In this document: piece by piece, positions 8,471 through 17,076 of the stretch
Numbering within the stretch: the stretch's first letter is position 1
How the letters are laid out: each line of letters begins with the position of its first letter
The notes under the pieces: generated by a model
Databases searched by the model: none
The model's input: the letters and a program-made list of their open reading frames with translations, nothing else
Told to the model about the DNA's origin: nothing
DNA from: Verrucomicrobiia bacterium
Lineage (GTDB): Bacteria > Zixibacteria > MSB-5A5 > DSPP01
Reading direction: 5' to 3'
Length of the DNA: 36,544 nucleotides
Assembly: GCA_035574275.1 (NCBI GenBank)
Contig: DATLYY010000007.1
Location: forward strand, 68,928 to 105,471
Translations under genes and position numbers: made by a program

Positions 8471-9991
8471 ATGCTGATTCTCATCATCCTGGACGGCTAT
8501 GGAGTCCGGGAAGCCGACCAATACAACGCCGTCACCCTGGCCAAAAAGCCGAACTTGGCCCGGCTATTCGACGGCAACCCCTATACCCAGCTTGGCGCCT
8601 CCGGCCGCTCGGTCGGCCTGCCGGAGGGGCAGATGGGGAACTCCGAAGTGGGGCATTTGAATTTGGGCGCCGGCCGTATCGTCTATCAAGAGATCACCCG
8701 CATCGACAAATCAATTGAAGAAGGGGATTTTTTCAAAAATCCTGTCTTGGTCGAAGCAATGGAGAAGACCAAAAAAGACAAGGTCGGTTTGCACCTGCTT
8801 GGTCTGGTCTCCAACGGAGGGGTGCACTCATCCATTGAACATCTTTTTGCCCTATTGCGGATGGCCAAACAGAAAAACGTACCGGATGTCTTTGTCCACG
8901 CCTTTCTGGATGGCCGGGACTGCCCCCCCACTTCCGGCGCGGGATTCATCCAGCAGGTCGTGGATTTCTGCCGTCAGGAACAAGTTGGAGAACTCGCCAC
9001 CGTTTCCGGCCGCTATTGGGGAATGGATCGGGACAAACGTTGGGAAAGAACTTCCAAGGCATATCGCCTGCTGGTCAACGGCGAAGGGAAGAAAACCAAA
9101 GATCCGGTGGCCGCGGTCAAAGATTTCTACTCCAAGGGGACGACCGATGAATTTATGGAGCCGATTTATGTGGAAAGCAAAAAGCCCAATTTGATTACTG
9201 ATGGCGACCAAGTCATCTTCTTCAACTTTCGCACCGACCGGGGACGGCAGCTCTCGTTTATGCTTACGGAAAAAGATGTTCCTGTGGAAGGGGTGGTGAA
9301 AAGGCCGCGTGTCGATTTGTACACGCTCACGCATTATGATGACCGATTAAAAGCCGCCGTGGCTTTTCCGCAAATGACGATGACCAACCTGTTCGGCGAG
9401 GTTTTATCCAAAGCGGGGAGGAGGCAACTGCGCATCGCCGAGACGGAAAAATACCCCCACGTAACCTTCTTTTTCAACGGCCAGAACGAAAAGCCCCATC
9501 CAGGTGAAGATAGAATCCTGATTCCCTCCCCCAAAGTGCCGACCTACGATTTGCAGCCACAAATGAGCGCGCCGGAAGTAACTGAAAAAGTGGTGGAGGC
9601 CGTTCTGTCAAAAAAGTACGATGTAATTATTCTAAATTATGCCAATCCTGACATGGTTGGACACACGGGTGTTCTGAAGGCGGCCATCGCGGCCGTTGAA
9701 ACCGTTGACGCCAGCGTCGGCAAGGTAATGGAAGCAGTCACGAAAGTCGGCGGGACGGCCTTGATTACCGCCGATCACGGTAACTGCGAAACGATGTGGG
9801 ATTATCAAACGAACGGCCCGCACACCGCCCACACCACCAATCCCGTTCCCTGCACGCTTGTGGCGCCGGAAAAGCACCTTTCTTTGCGTTCCGGCGGAAT
9901 TCTGGCCGATATTGCCCCCACATTTCTTGAACTCTTGAAGCTCCCCCAGCCCAAAGAGATGACCGGCCGAACCCTTGTGGCCAATGACTGA
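8471..9991 (+). CDS. gpmI: 2,3-bisphosphoglycerate-independent phosphoglycerate mutase
   Basis: Interconverts 3- and 2-phosphoglycerate in glycolysis and gluconeogenesis, using two metal ions and a phosphoserine intermediate. At 506 residues it is the full family length. Alkaline-phosphatase-superfamily metal motifs are visible: LDGYG at residues 8-12, the catalytic serine in GNSEVGH (about Ser58), DGRDCPP near 146, GRYWGMDRDKRW near 180, FFNFRTDRGRQLS near 252, NYANPDMVGHTG near 390 and TADHGN near 436. The ATG start at 8471 places LDGYG at the expected distance from the N-terminus. The stop overlaps the lnt start by 8 bases. Confidence 0.97.
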   Translation: MLILIILDGYGVREADQYNAVTLAKKPNLARLFDGNPYTQLGASGRSVGLPEGQMGNSEVGHLNLGAGRIVYQEITRIDKSIEEGDFFKNPVLVEAMEKTKKDKVGLHLLGLVSNGGVHSSIEHLFALLRMAKQKNVPDVFVHAFLDGRDCPPTSGAGFIQQVVDFCRQEQVGELATVSGRYWGMDRDKRWERTSKAYRLLVNGEGKKTKDPVAAVKDFYSKGTTDEFMEPIYVESKKPNLITDGDQVIFFNFRTDRGRQLSFMLTEKDVPVEGVVKRPRVDLYTLTHYDDRLKAAVAFPQMTMTNLFGEVLSKAGRRQLRIAETEKYPHVTFFFNGQNEKPHPGEDRILIPSPKVPTYDLQPQMSAPEVTEKVVEAVLSKKYDVIILNYANPDMVGHTGVLKAAIAAVETVDASVGKVMEAVTKVGGTALITADHGNCETMWDYQTNGPHTAHTTNPVPCTLVAPEKHLSLRSGGILADIAPTFLELLKLPQPKEMTGRTLVAND

Positions 9992-11534
9992 AGTATTGAC
10001 TTTTCCCCCTGATATCGCCCCTGCTTTAGAAACGAGACCGGGTATTACCCGGCGAGATTCTCTCCTGGCTGTTGTTGGTGGTCTTCTTCTGACCTTGGCC
10101 TATCCGCCGTTCTCAACCGGTTTTCTGGCCTACTTTGTTTTGGTTCCGGTTTTGTATGCGCTGAAAAACAAAACACCCAAACAGCATCTTTACTTGGCCT
10201 ACTTGTTTGGATTGGCTTTCAACGCCACCGCTCTTTTCTGGACATGGCGAGTGACTCTTCCGGGTACGGTTGCAATGATTCTGATTCTGGCCTTCTATTG
10301 GGCCGTGCCGTTCTGGATTTTCGGGCTTTCAAAAAAACGCTGGGGATGGAAAGCTTATCTGCTTCTGCCGTTTTTGCTGGTTGCGCTTGAATACTTTCGC
10401 ACCTTGGGAGAACTCGCTTTCCCCTGGACGAACTTGAGCTATACGCAAAGTTACTATCCCGCCTGGCTGCAGCTTTTGCCTTTTGCCGGCGACACGTTGC
10501 TTTCCTTTTGGATTGTCTGTCTCAATTTGCTGATTTTTTTCGCCTTTGAAAACGCAGGCAAAAAGCGCTGGCTCGGTTTTGCCGCCGCCTTTCTTTTCTG
10601 GCTTGCGCCGGGCGTGTATGGGGCACGGCTTTTGGCCAATGCGAGGAACGAATCGGTGATGAAAGTTGCGCTTTTACAGGGAAATATCGATAGCTGGAGC
10701 AAATGGGATGCCGCTTTTACCCAAAAAAGTTTTGACACCTACCGGGAGTTGGTCTTTGTGGCCGCCGCGGCGGGGGCCGATTTTCTGGTCTGGCCGGAGA
10801 CGGCGGCCCCCTGCTATTTGCTCCAGGAGCCGAACTATTTGTATCAAGTTATGGCGATGGCGCAGGTGGCCAAAAAGGAGATGCTGGTGGGGACGCTGGC
10901 TTACCGCACGCTCGGCCCGAACCAATATCTCTACTACAACTCGGCCTACCACTTTGACACTTCGGGCGTCCCGTCCATTCCATACAGCAAGTTGCACCTG
11001 GTGCCATTCGGCGAAACGATTCCTTTCTCCGGTCGGGTGCGTGTTTTGAAAGACATTCACGTAGGGCAGGCGGATTTCACCCCGGGGGATTCAATTCTAC
11101 TCCTGCAATCTTCCTTCGGCCCGTACGCCGCACTGATTTGTTACGAAGTGGTCTTTCCCGATTTGGTGCGGCGGTTTGTTTTGAAAGGGGCGAAGTTTTT
11201 GGTGGGCATCACCAACGACGGCTGGTACGGCCGCACGAACGGCCCCTACCAGCACGAGCGGATTGCCTTATTCCGGGCAGTGGAAAACCGGGTCCCGCTC
11301 GTGCGCGCCGCCAATTCGGGCATCTCGGCCGCCTTCGACCCGTACGGCCGGGTCATTTCCGAGGGAGAACTTTTCAAAAAGCAAATCGTGATGGCCGAAA
11401 TTCCGTTGAGGCAGGAAATCACTTTCTATTCCCGCTGGGGGGACTTTTTTCCGCAGGGCTGTTTTGTCGTTTCGCTTCTGGCTGTTCTCTCGCTTGCGCA
11501 GGGATATGTTAAGCGCCGGTTTGGGATAGCATGA
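9984..11534 (+). CDS. lnt: Apolipoprotein N-acyltransferase
   Basis: Integral inner-membrane enzyme that adds the third acyl chain to the N-terminal cysteine of lipoproteins, normally a diderm trait. The 516-residue protein has several N-terminal membrane segments (about residues 20-215), a nitrilase-like periplasmic domain (about 220-485) and a C-terminal membrane helix. The catalytic triad is readable: Glu272 (VWPETA), Lys336 (YSKLHLVPFGE) and Cys386 (LICYE), close to E267-K335-C387 of the E. coli enzyme. ATG 9984 is preferred; an upstream in-frame TTG at 9975 adds only three residues. It overlaps gpmI by 8 bases, and its TGA overlaps the next ATG. Confidence 0.95.
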   Translation: MTEVLTFPPDIAPALETRPGITRRDSLLAVVGGLLLTLAYPPFSTGFLAYFVLVPVLYALKNKTPKQHLYLAYLFGLAFNATALFWTWRVTLPGTVAMILILAFYWAVPFWIFGLSKKRWGWKAYLLLPFLLVALEYFRTLGELAFPWTNLSYTQSYYPAWLQLLPFAGDTLLSFWIVCLNLLIFFAFENAGKKRWLGFAAAFLFWLAPGVYGARLLANARNESVMKVALLQGNIDSWSKWDAAFTQKSFDTYRELVFVAAAAGADFLVWPETAAPCYLLQEPNYLYQVMAMAQVAKKEMLVGTLAYRTLGPNQYLYYNSAYHFDTSGVPSIPYSKLHLVPFGETIPFSGRVRVLKDIHVGQADFTPGDSILLLQSSFGPYAALICYEVVFPDLVRRFVLKGAKFLVGITNDGWYGRTNGPYQHERIALFRAVENRVPLVRAANSGISAAFDPYGRVISEGELFKKQIVMAEIPLRQEITFYSRWGDFFPQGCFVVSLLAVLSLAQGYVKRRFGIA

Positions 11535-13819
11535 TGAAAAAAACGTTCGGCTTGTCTTTTTTGGTTTCACTTCTGACCTGTTCCGCCGCATTTGCTTTCG
11601 TCATCGGCGAGTGGAAAAACTACACAAATACGAACGACGTTCGCGGCTTTGCCTATTCCGGCGGCTATCTCTGGGTCGCCACCACCGGCGGATTGGCTCG
11701 CTTTGACCCCGTAACCGAAAGCCGCCAGGTTTACACCAACGCCGAAGGATTGGGAGGCAACTTCCTTTTGTCGGTGGCCGCCGACGGAAGGGGGAACGTC
11801 TGGGCGGGGGCTGACAACGGCACCCTGACCAAGTTTGAATTGGCCCGCAATCGTTTTACCGTTTATCCGATGATGGCGCCGGATGGCCGGGCGCTCAAGC
11901 TTTCCGCCATCCTGCCGGACTCAGATCGGCTCTGGATTGCAACGGACATCGGGGTGGCCTTGTTCCTTACCGAGCGGAACGGCGGCGAAATGAAGGAAAT
12001 TTACCGCCGGCTCGGTACCATCAATATCGAAACGCCCGTGCGCTCCCTCACGCTTTTCCGCGACTCCATTTGGGCCGCCACGCCGCAGGGGGTGGCGTGC
12101 GGGTATAAAAACGATCCCAATCTTCTGGATCCGGCCCGCTGGCTAAGCTTCCGCCGCAGCAGCAATGTTGGCTTGAATCATGAAGATTCTTATTCACTTT
12201 TGAATTTTCAGGACACCCTTTTGGTTGGGACTATAAAAGGAATTTATTCGTTTGTTCCCGACTCCGGCCGCTTTCGGCGTTTCCGGCCGGAAGTCGATTC
12301 GTTCGGGTTTGTCACCACAATGGCAGCCTTCGCTGACACGCTGTATGCGTCTTTTCAGTTTGGTTTGACGGGAGTCACGCCGACCGGCGCCTTTCTTCTG
12401 GGCAGCGACACGGTAGAGGGCGCCCGCGTTTTTCCCGCATTATTTGTGACTTCCCAAAATCAGCTCTTTGCCGGCACGGGCGGGAAGGGGTTTGCCCGCT
12501 GGCGGGGCGGTTTCTGGTCCATTTACCGCCCCTTGGGGCCGCCCGGAAATTATTTTGACGATTTAGCGGTGGATGCCGGCGGAAAAATCTGGTGCGCCAA
12601 CGACCGGTACGGTGCCTCAATGTTTGACGGTTTAAACTGGACGATTCTCGACCCGGCCATCTATCCGCAAATTGCCGGACAGGCCTGGGGCATCGACATC
12701 GACCAAGCCGGCAACAAGTGGTACAGCTTCTGGGGAGCGGGGGCCTCGGCTGTCTGGGGTTTAGGTTTTCCTCCGGACAGCATCACCCGCTACGATTCCA
12801 CCAACTCACCCTTCCGAAGAATCACATCCAGCGACCCTTCGCTTATTGTCACGGATGCCGCCGTGGATGATTACGGCAACGTCTGGTTTCCGAACGTGCG
12901 CCTCGATACGGTTGGCCCGGGTTTGGTAGTGCGTAGACCTGGGGGAACTTTTACGACATTCAGTAAAACCGTCTGGCTCGAAGGGACAGATAGTCTTGTT
13001 TCCAGCGACATCGTGGCCTTGTATCCCTTCGGCAATCATATCTGGATTGCCTTCAAGACCGCTGGCGCCACAGCCGGCGTGGCGGATTTGAACTTGGACT
13101 CTTTAATTTGCCGTGGTGTCTTTCCCTTCGAGATTTGCCTGAGTGATACGGTGCTTACCTATTACAACAAGGAGAATAATTTTCTTTTAGACAATCGGGT
13201 GACCGCCATTGCAGTCGACCGCCAGGGAACTTTGTGGGCCGGCACCGGGCTGGGGCTTTCCCGTTTCAATGCCGATTTCAGCATCTTCGAAACCGTCCCC
13301 CTGCCGCCGCCGGTGGGGCAGGTGAACTCCATCGTGGTGGACCCGCGCAACAACAAGTGGATTGGCATGACCAACGGGCTGGTTTTAATCACTCATGAAG
13401 GGGAGATTTTCGGCCCCTTCACGCCGGAAAACTCCGGCCTCGTGGCTCCCTTGATTAACGATATGGACTTCGACCCCAAAACGGGCTACCTCTGGATTGG
13501 CACCACCGGCGGGCTTTCGCGTCTCTCCACACAGGTTTTGGAGGAAACCGTGCCCCCCTCGGCGGTTGAGGCGTTCCCCAATCCCTTTATTATTCGTACC
13601 GGCAGCGAGCGGGTCTATTTTCGCCGGCTCCCCTTGGAGGCCCGGCTGCACATCTACACCACGGCTGGGGAGGAGGTGCGGCGGCTGGAAAAGGCCGACT
13701 TTTGGGACGGAAAAAACTCACAGGGAAAATATGTCGCTTCAGGCATTTATCTTTTCTTGGTGCACGTCCCCGGCCAAAAAAGTTTCACCGGCAAATTGGC
13801 CCTTATCCGGCAGTTTTAA
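11531..13819 (+). CDS. Secreted double beta-propeller protein with C-terminal sorting/FlgD-like domain
   Basis: A 762-residue protein with a signal peptide (MMKKTFGLSFLVSLLTCSAAFAF). From about residue 35 to 665 it has roughly fourteen repeats of the two-component-regulator propeller type, with cores such as 'LWVATTGGLARF', 'VWAGADNGTLTKF', 'LWAGTGLGLSRF' and 'LWIGTTGGLSRL', enough for two seven-bladed propellers. The C-terminal ~85 residues start with 'AFPNPF' and include 'LHIYTTAGEEVRRL' and 'YVASGIYLFLV', the pattern of FlgD-type Ig domains and type IX sorting tails. It has no kinase or regulator domain, so it is probably an exported binding or surface protein. It overlaps lnt by 4 bases; the next gene starts 1 base after its stop. 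The ligand is unknown. Confidence 0.85.
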   Translation: MMKKTFGLSFLVSLLTCSAAFAFVIGEWKNYTNTNDVRGFAYSGGYLWVATTGGLARFDPVTESRQVYTNAEGLGGNFLLSVAADGRGNVWAGADNGTLTKFELARNRFTVYPMMAPDGRALKLSAILPDSDRLWIATDIGVALFLTERNGGEMKEIYRRLGTINIETPVRSLTLFRDSIWAATPQGVACGYKNDPNLLDPARWLSFRRSSNVGLNHEDSYSLLNFQDTLLVGTIKGIYSFVPDSGRFRRFRPEVDSFGFVTTMAAFADTLYASFQFGLTGVTPTGAFLLGSDTVEGARVFPALFVTSQNQLFAGTGGKGFARWRGGFWSIYRPLGPPGNYFDDLAVDAGGKIWCANDRYGASMFDGLNWTILDPAIYPQIAGQAWGIDIDQAGNKWYSFWGAGASAVWGLGFPPDSITRYDSTNSPFRRITSSDPSLIVTDAAVDDYGNVWFPNVRLDTVGPGLVVRRPGGTFTTFSKTVWLEGTDSLVSSDIVALYPFGNHIWIAFKTAGATAGVADLNLDSLICRGVFPFEICLSDTVLTYYNKENNFLLDNRVTAIAVDRQGTLWAGTGLGLSRFNADFSIFETVPLPPPVGQVNSIVVDPRNNKWIGMTNGLVLITHEGEIFGPFTPENSGLVAPLINDMDFDPKTGYLWIGTTGGLSRLSTQVLEETVPPSAVEAFPNPFIIRTGSERVYFRRLPLEARLHIYTTAGEEVRRLEKADFWDGKNSQGKYVASGIYLFLVHVPGQKSFTGKLALIRQF

Positions 13820-13820
13820 G

Positions 13821-14780
13821 TTGATTAGGCTTCTCAAACTTTCCGAGCTGGAACGGCCGAAGTGGGAAAAACTTTTGGCAGCCGCCCCTTCCGCCACTTT
13901 TTTCCACACCGCTGAATGGGCCCAGCTCTGGGAAGAGAGCTATTCGTTTTTTAAAAGCTGCTTTCTGGTCGATGTCGCCCCGGACGGGAGCTACCGTGCC
14001 GGGTTACCGTTCGTCCGGGCGCGCAAAGGGCTGGATAACTACTATTCCATGCCCATGGGCAGTTACGGCGGCGTGATTTCCACAGAATCCGGCCTGGAGG
14101 GCGCCCTGTACACCGAATGGCTGAAACTCGCAAGACATCCACGCACGGAACGGCTGATGGTCTCTGCCGAGCAGGAAACGCCGGCGCTGGTTGCGCTTGG
14201 TTTCTCTTCCAAAACCAATTTCACCCACTCGTTGATCCTAACGCCGGATTACGGCGCCCAGCTCTCCCGCTCGGCCCGCAAGGATATCGAACACGCGCGG
14301 CAGGCCGGGTTTTTCTTGGACCGGCTGGAAAATAAAGAAACGCTGGCCGAGTTCTTCGCTTTTTCCGGCCGTAGAGCGGAGAAAGATTTTTATACAAAAC
14401 GATTCTTTGAAAATCTTTTCGCCATTTTGATTCCATCCAAACGGGCCGCCTGGTTTTGCGCCCGCAAAAATGGAGTTCTGGCGGCCTATCAAATTTGCTT
14501 TCTTTTCAAGGATAAAATCGTTTTCTGGGATACCGGCTTTGACCCCCGATTTTCAGAGGATCGCCCCGGCTATTTCCTGATGGATGGAATCCTGTCTTGG
14601 GCTTTGGAGAACGGTTTCAAGGAAGCCGGTTTCGGTCAGACGCCCGAAGGAGCAAAGGGTGCCCTCGAATTCAAAGAGCGGATGGGTGGGGAGAAAAAGA
14701 CGGTCTTTGAATACGGCCATGCGTCGCCCCTGAAACGAAAGCTCCGCTCCGCTTTCGAAAAAGTCCGGGGCCGGAAGTGA
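13821..14780 (+). CDS. FemAB/GNAT-like aminoacyl- or acyl-transferase
   Basis: A 319-residue protein resembling the FemAB-type fold (tandem GNAT domains), members of which attach amino acids to peptidoglycan precursors or act beside exopolysaccharide genes. Supporting strings are 'ATFFHTAEWAQLWEESYSF' near residue 26, 'GLPFVRARKGLDNYYSMPMGSYGG' region near 60-80 (the family's PFGSYGG-like motif), and the second-domain pattern 'AAYQICFLFKDKIVFWDTGFDP' followed by 'GYFLMDGILSWALENGFKEAGFG'. I infer a TTG start at 13821, one base after the propeller stop; an in-frame ATG at 13728 would add 31 residues of non-family sequence antiparallel in meaning to the propeller frame and is less likely. The stop overlaps the next GTG start by 4 bases. 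The substrate is unknown; the glycosyltransferase neighbours suggest envelope glycan or peptidoglycan. Confidence 0.75.
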   Translation: MIRLLKLSELERPKWEKLLAAAPSATFFHTAEWAQLWEESYSFFKSCFLVDVAPDGSYRAGLPFVRARKGLDNYYSMPMGSYGGVISTESGLEGALYTEWLKLARHPRTERLMVSAEQETPALVALGFSSKTNFTHSLILTPDYGAQLSRSARKDIEHARQAGFFLDRLENKETLAEFFAFSGRRAEKDFYTKRFFENLFAILIPSKRAAWFCARKNGVLAAYQICFLFKDKIVFWDTGFDPRFSEDRPGYFLMDGILSWALENGFKEAGFGQTPEGAKGALEFKERMGGEKKTVFEYGHASPLKRKLRSAFEKVRGRK

Positions 14781-15847
14781 AGATTCTTTTTTTGGGGGAT
14801 GCCCATAGTATTCACTTCATCCGCTGGGTTCGTTTTTTTGCCGCCCGGGGGCACGAGGTTTTCGCTTGGTCGGCCGAGCCGCCCAAGGAGGAAATTCCCG
14901 GTTACCGCCGCCTCTTTCCACGCCTGCCGGGGCGGGTTTTGGGCTATCTTTCGCTTGTGCGGGAGCTCAAAAAAGAGATCGCCAAACTCGGGCCTGATTT
15001 GGTCAATGCCCACTTTGTTCCCAACTACGGTTTCATCAGTGCCCTGGCCGGTGCCCGGCCGCTGGCCATCACCACTTGGGGATCGGACGTTCTGATTTCC
15101 CCCCACAAAAGCTTTCTGCACAAATGGCGCGCCTCCCACTCCCTTTCCAAAGCCGGTCTGGTTTTGGCGGATTCGAAAGCGTCGGCGCTCGAGGTTTTGT
15201 ACCTCGGCGTGAACAAGAACAAACTTCTTTCCCGCCCGATGGGGGTGGAGCGGGCTTTTGTGCAGCAAGGGGAAAAAAGAGCCTTATCAGGCACGAAGGA
15301 AAATTTGACGATTCTTTCCTGCCGGCGGCTGGAAAAACTGTACAATGTCGAGACTCTTATTCGGGCGCTCGCCCGGTCAAAATCCGCCCCCAATTGGCAG
15401 GCGGTAATTATCGGAACGGGCTCGCAGAAATTTAAGCTGGAAAAACTGGCTTCCAGGCTGGGAGTCGCCAACCGGCTCTCATTTCTGGGGGAGCTTTCGG
15501 TATCCGATTACCGCAAAATGATGCTGGAGGCTGACATCTACGTTTCCACCGCCCTTTCCGATTCCACCTCCGTTTCGCTGCTTGAGGCGATGGCTTCGAA
15601 GCTGGCCTGCGTAGTGACCGAAATCCCCGGCAATTCCGAGTGGATTACGGTTATGGAGAATGGACTAACCTTCGTCCCGAAAAATGATGAAATGCTGGCC
15701 TTTCTCATCGGCAAACTTTTAGACGACCCGGAACTGCGGATGCGGCTGGGCGAGCGGGCTTTCGAGCGTGTCTCCGCCCGGGCGGTATGGGAGGATAATA
15801 TGGCCGACGTGGAGGAGGCCTTTTTGAAACTGGCGGGGAAACATTAA
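14777..15847 (+). CDS. Glycosyltransferase family 4 (GT-B fold)
   Basis: A 356-residue cytoplasmic retaining glycosyltransferase. The N-terminal Rossmann half starts with MKILFLGDAHSIHFIRW and includes 'GPDLVNAHFVPNYGF' and 'ITTWGSDVL'. The C-terminal half has the GT4 nucleotide-sugar site: 'ILSCRRLEKLYNVETLIRA', 'IIGTGSQKFKLEKLA', 'LLEAMASKLACVVTEIPGN' (the E-x7-E-like region) and 'NGLTFVPKND'. GTG start at 14777 overlaps the FemAB-like gene; the stop shares a base with the next ATG (TAATG). Donor and acceptor sugars cannot be inferred. It is the first of four consecutive sugar-transfer genes. Confidence 0.9.
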   Translation: MKILFLGDAHSIHFIRWVRFFAARGHEVFAWSAEPPKEEIPGYRRLFPRLPGRVLGYLSLVRELKKEIAKLGPDLVNAHFVPNYGFISALAGARPLAITTWGSDVLISPHKSFLHKWRASHSLSKAGLVLADSKASALEVLYLGVNKNKLLSRPMGVERAFVQQGEKRALSGTKENLTILSCRRLEKLYNVETLIRALARSKSAPNWQAVIIGTGSQKFKLEKLASRLGVANRLSFLGELSVSDYRKMMLEADIYVSTALSDSTSVSLLEAMASKLACVVTEIPGNSEWITVMENGLTFVPKNDEMLAFLIGKLLDDPELRMRLGERAFERVSARAVWEDNMADVEEAFLKLAGKH

Positions 15848-17076
15848 TGAACCGGTCGATTCTCGTCATCAGCTACTATTTCCCGCCGCTTGGAATGGCC
15901 GGGATCCAGCGGCCGCTCGGATTGGCCAAATATCTTCACCGGCTGGGTTGGCGCGTTTATGTGCTGACCGTAAAACCCGTTTCCTATTGGGAAACGGATT
16001 CAACCCTTCTCGAAACCTTTCCCAAAGAAATTCCCATTTTCCGCGCCGGTTCGCTGGACCCGGCAAGAGTATCTTACTTAATGGGGCGGAAAAAAAGAAC
16101 GGATGCGGGCTTCCGCTCCTTCTCTGAAAAATTGCCTTGGGATTCGAAACTCGGCTGTGTGCCGTTTCTCTGGGCCAAGGGGTGCCGCCTGATTGAAAAG
16201 TTCTCCATTGCGGTCGTTTGGACGACCTCCCCGCCTCCCTCCATCCATCTGGCCGGGCTCTGGCTCAAACAGACCAACGAGGTCCGCTGGTTCGCCGACT
16301 TCCGCGACCCTTGGGAGGTGGAAGCGCCGGGGGAGAGCTCCACCCCCTGGCAAAGACGGCAAAAAAAGCTGAAACGGCTCCTGTCCGCCGCCGGCGGAGT
16401 AACGGCGGTCAACGACGGCTTGAAGGATTTTCTTGCCTCCTTGGTAGGAGAGGGCAAAGTGACCACCGTCTTCAACGGCTTCGATCCGGAGTTAAAAGTT
16501 CCCACTCCGGCATCTTCGCAAAAGCTTTTCACGCTGGCCTACGGCGGAACCTTAAGCCCGGCCACCAGCCCGCTTTCATTCTTCCAGGCGCTGGCCCGCT
16601 GGAAAAAAGAGAAAAAAAGAAGTTTCCGGCTGTTTTTGGCCGGAAAAACCCTCGGCTTGGCGGTCACCGAATGGGTGGAGGAACTCGGTTTAGCCGGGGA
16701 AACCGAACTTGCCGGCTATCTTGCGCATCGTCTTCTTTTGGAAAGGCTTGCCGCAGCGGACGTTTTGCTCCTTTTCTTGTCCCCGGAGGAAAAATACCGT
16801 TTAACAACTCCCGCCAAACTTTTCGAATATGTTGGCTTGGGCAGGCCGGTTCTGGCCGTCGCCACGGAGAAAGGAGCAGTGGCCGAATTTTTGGCGCAAT
16901 ATCCGGTCGGCGTGCTTTGTAGCCGGGAAGAGGAAATTGTCGAGAAGCTGGAGTATTACTATCAACAATGGGAGAAGGGTTCTTTGCCCGCTCTTCCCGA
17001 AACTTTGCGCGCGCCGTTCGGCTGGGATAAGCAGGCCGAACGGCTGTCGAATTTCATCGAGTCCCGGCTGAAATGA
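15847..17076 (+). CDS. Glycosyltransferase, GT4-like (GT-B fold)
   Basis: A 409-residue protein with the N-terminus typical of a GT-B subgroup found in polysaccharide clusters: 'SYYFPPLGMAGIQRPLGLAKYL' region (residues 9-30), 'GWRVYVLTVKPV' and 'ADFRDPW' near residue 150. The C-terminal half has 'LAYGGTLSP', 'FRLFLAGKT', 'LLERLAAADVLLLFLSPEEKY' and 'KLFEYVGLGRPVLAVA', the nucleotide-sugar-binding region, where E-Y-V-G-L-G-R-P-V is the family signature. The start shares a base with the preceding stop; the stop overlaps the next ATG by 4 bases. It probably acts in the same glycan pathway as its neighbours. Confidence 0.88.
   Translation: MNRSILVISYYFPPLGMAGIQRPLGLAKYLHRLGWRVYVLTVKPVSYWETDSTLLETFPKEIPIFRAGSLDPARVSYLMGRKKRTDAGFRSFSEKLPWDSKLGCVPFLWAKGCRLIEKFSIAVVWTTSPPPSIHLAGLWLKQTNEVRWFADFRDPWEVEAPGESSTPWQRRQKKLKRLLSAAGGVTAVNDGLKDFLASLVGEGKVTTVFNGFDPELKVPTPASSQKLFTLAYGGTLSPATSPLSFFQALARWKKEKKRSFRLFLAGKTLGLAVTEWVEELGLAGETELAGYLAHRLLLERLAAADVLLLFLSPEEKYRLTTPAKLFEYVGLGRPVLAVATEKGAVAEFLAQYPVGVLCSREEEIVEKLEYYYQQWEKGSLPALPETLRAPFGWDKQAERLSNFIESRLK

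Noticed and set aside
13497-13820. 5' extension of the FemAB-like gene into the propeller gene
   Set aside because: Its translation (Arg/Pro/Ser-rich) is the out-of-frame reading of the propeller C-terminus; the family sequence begins at the TTG at 13821.
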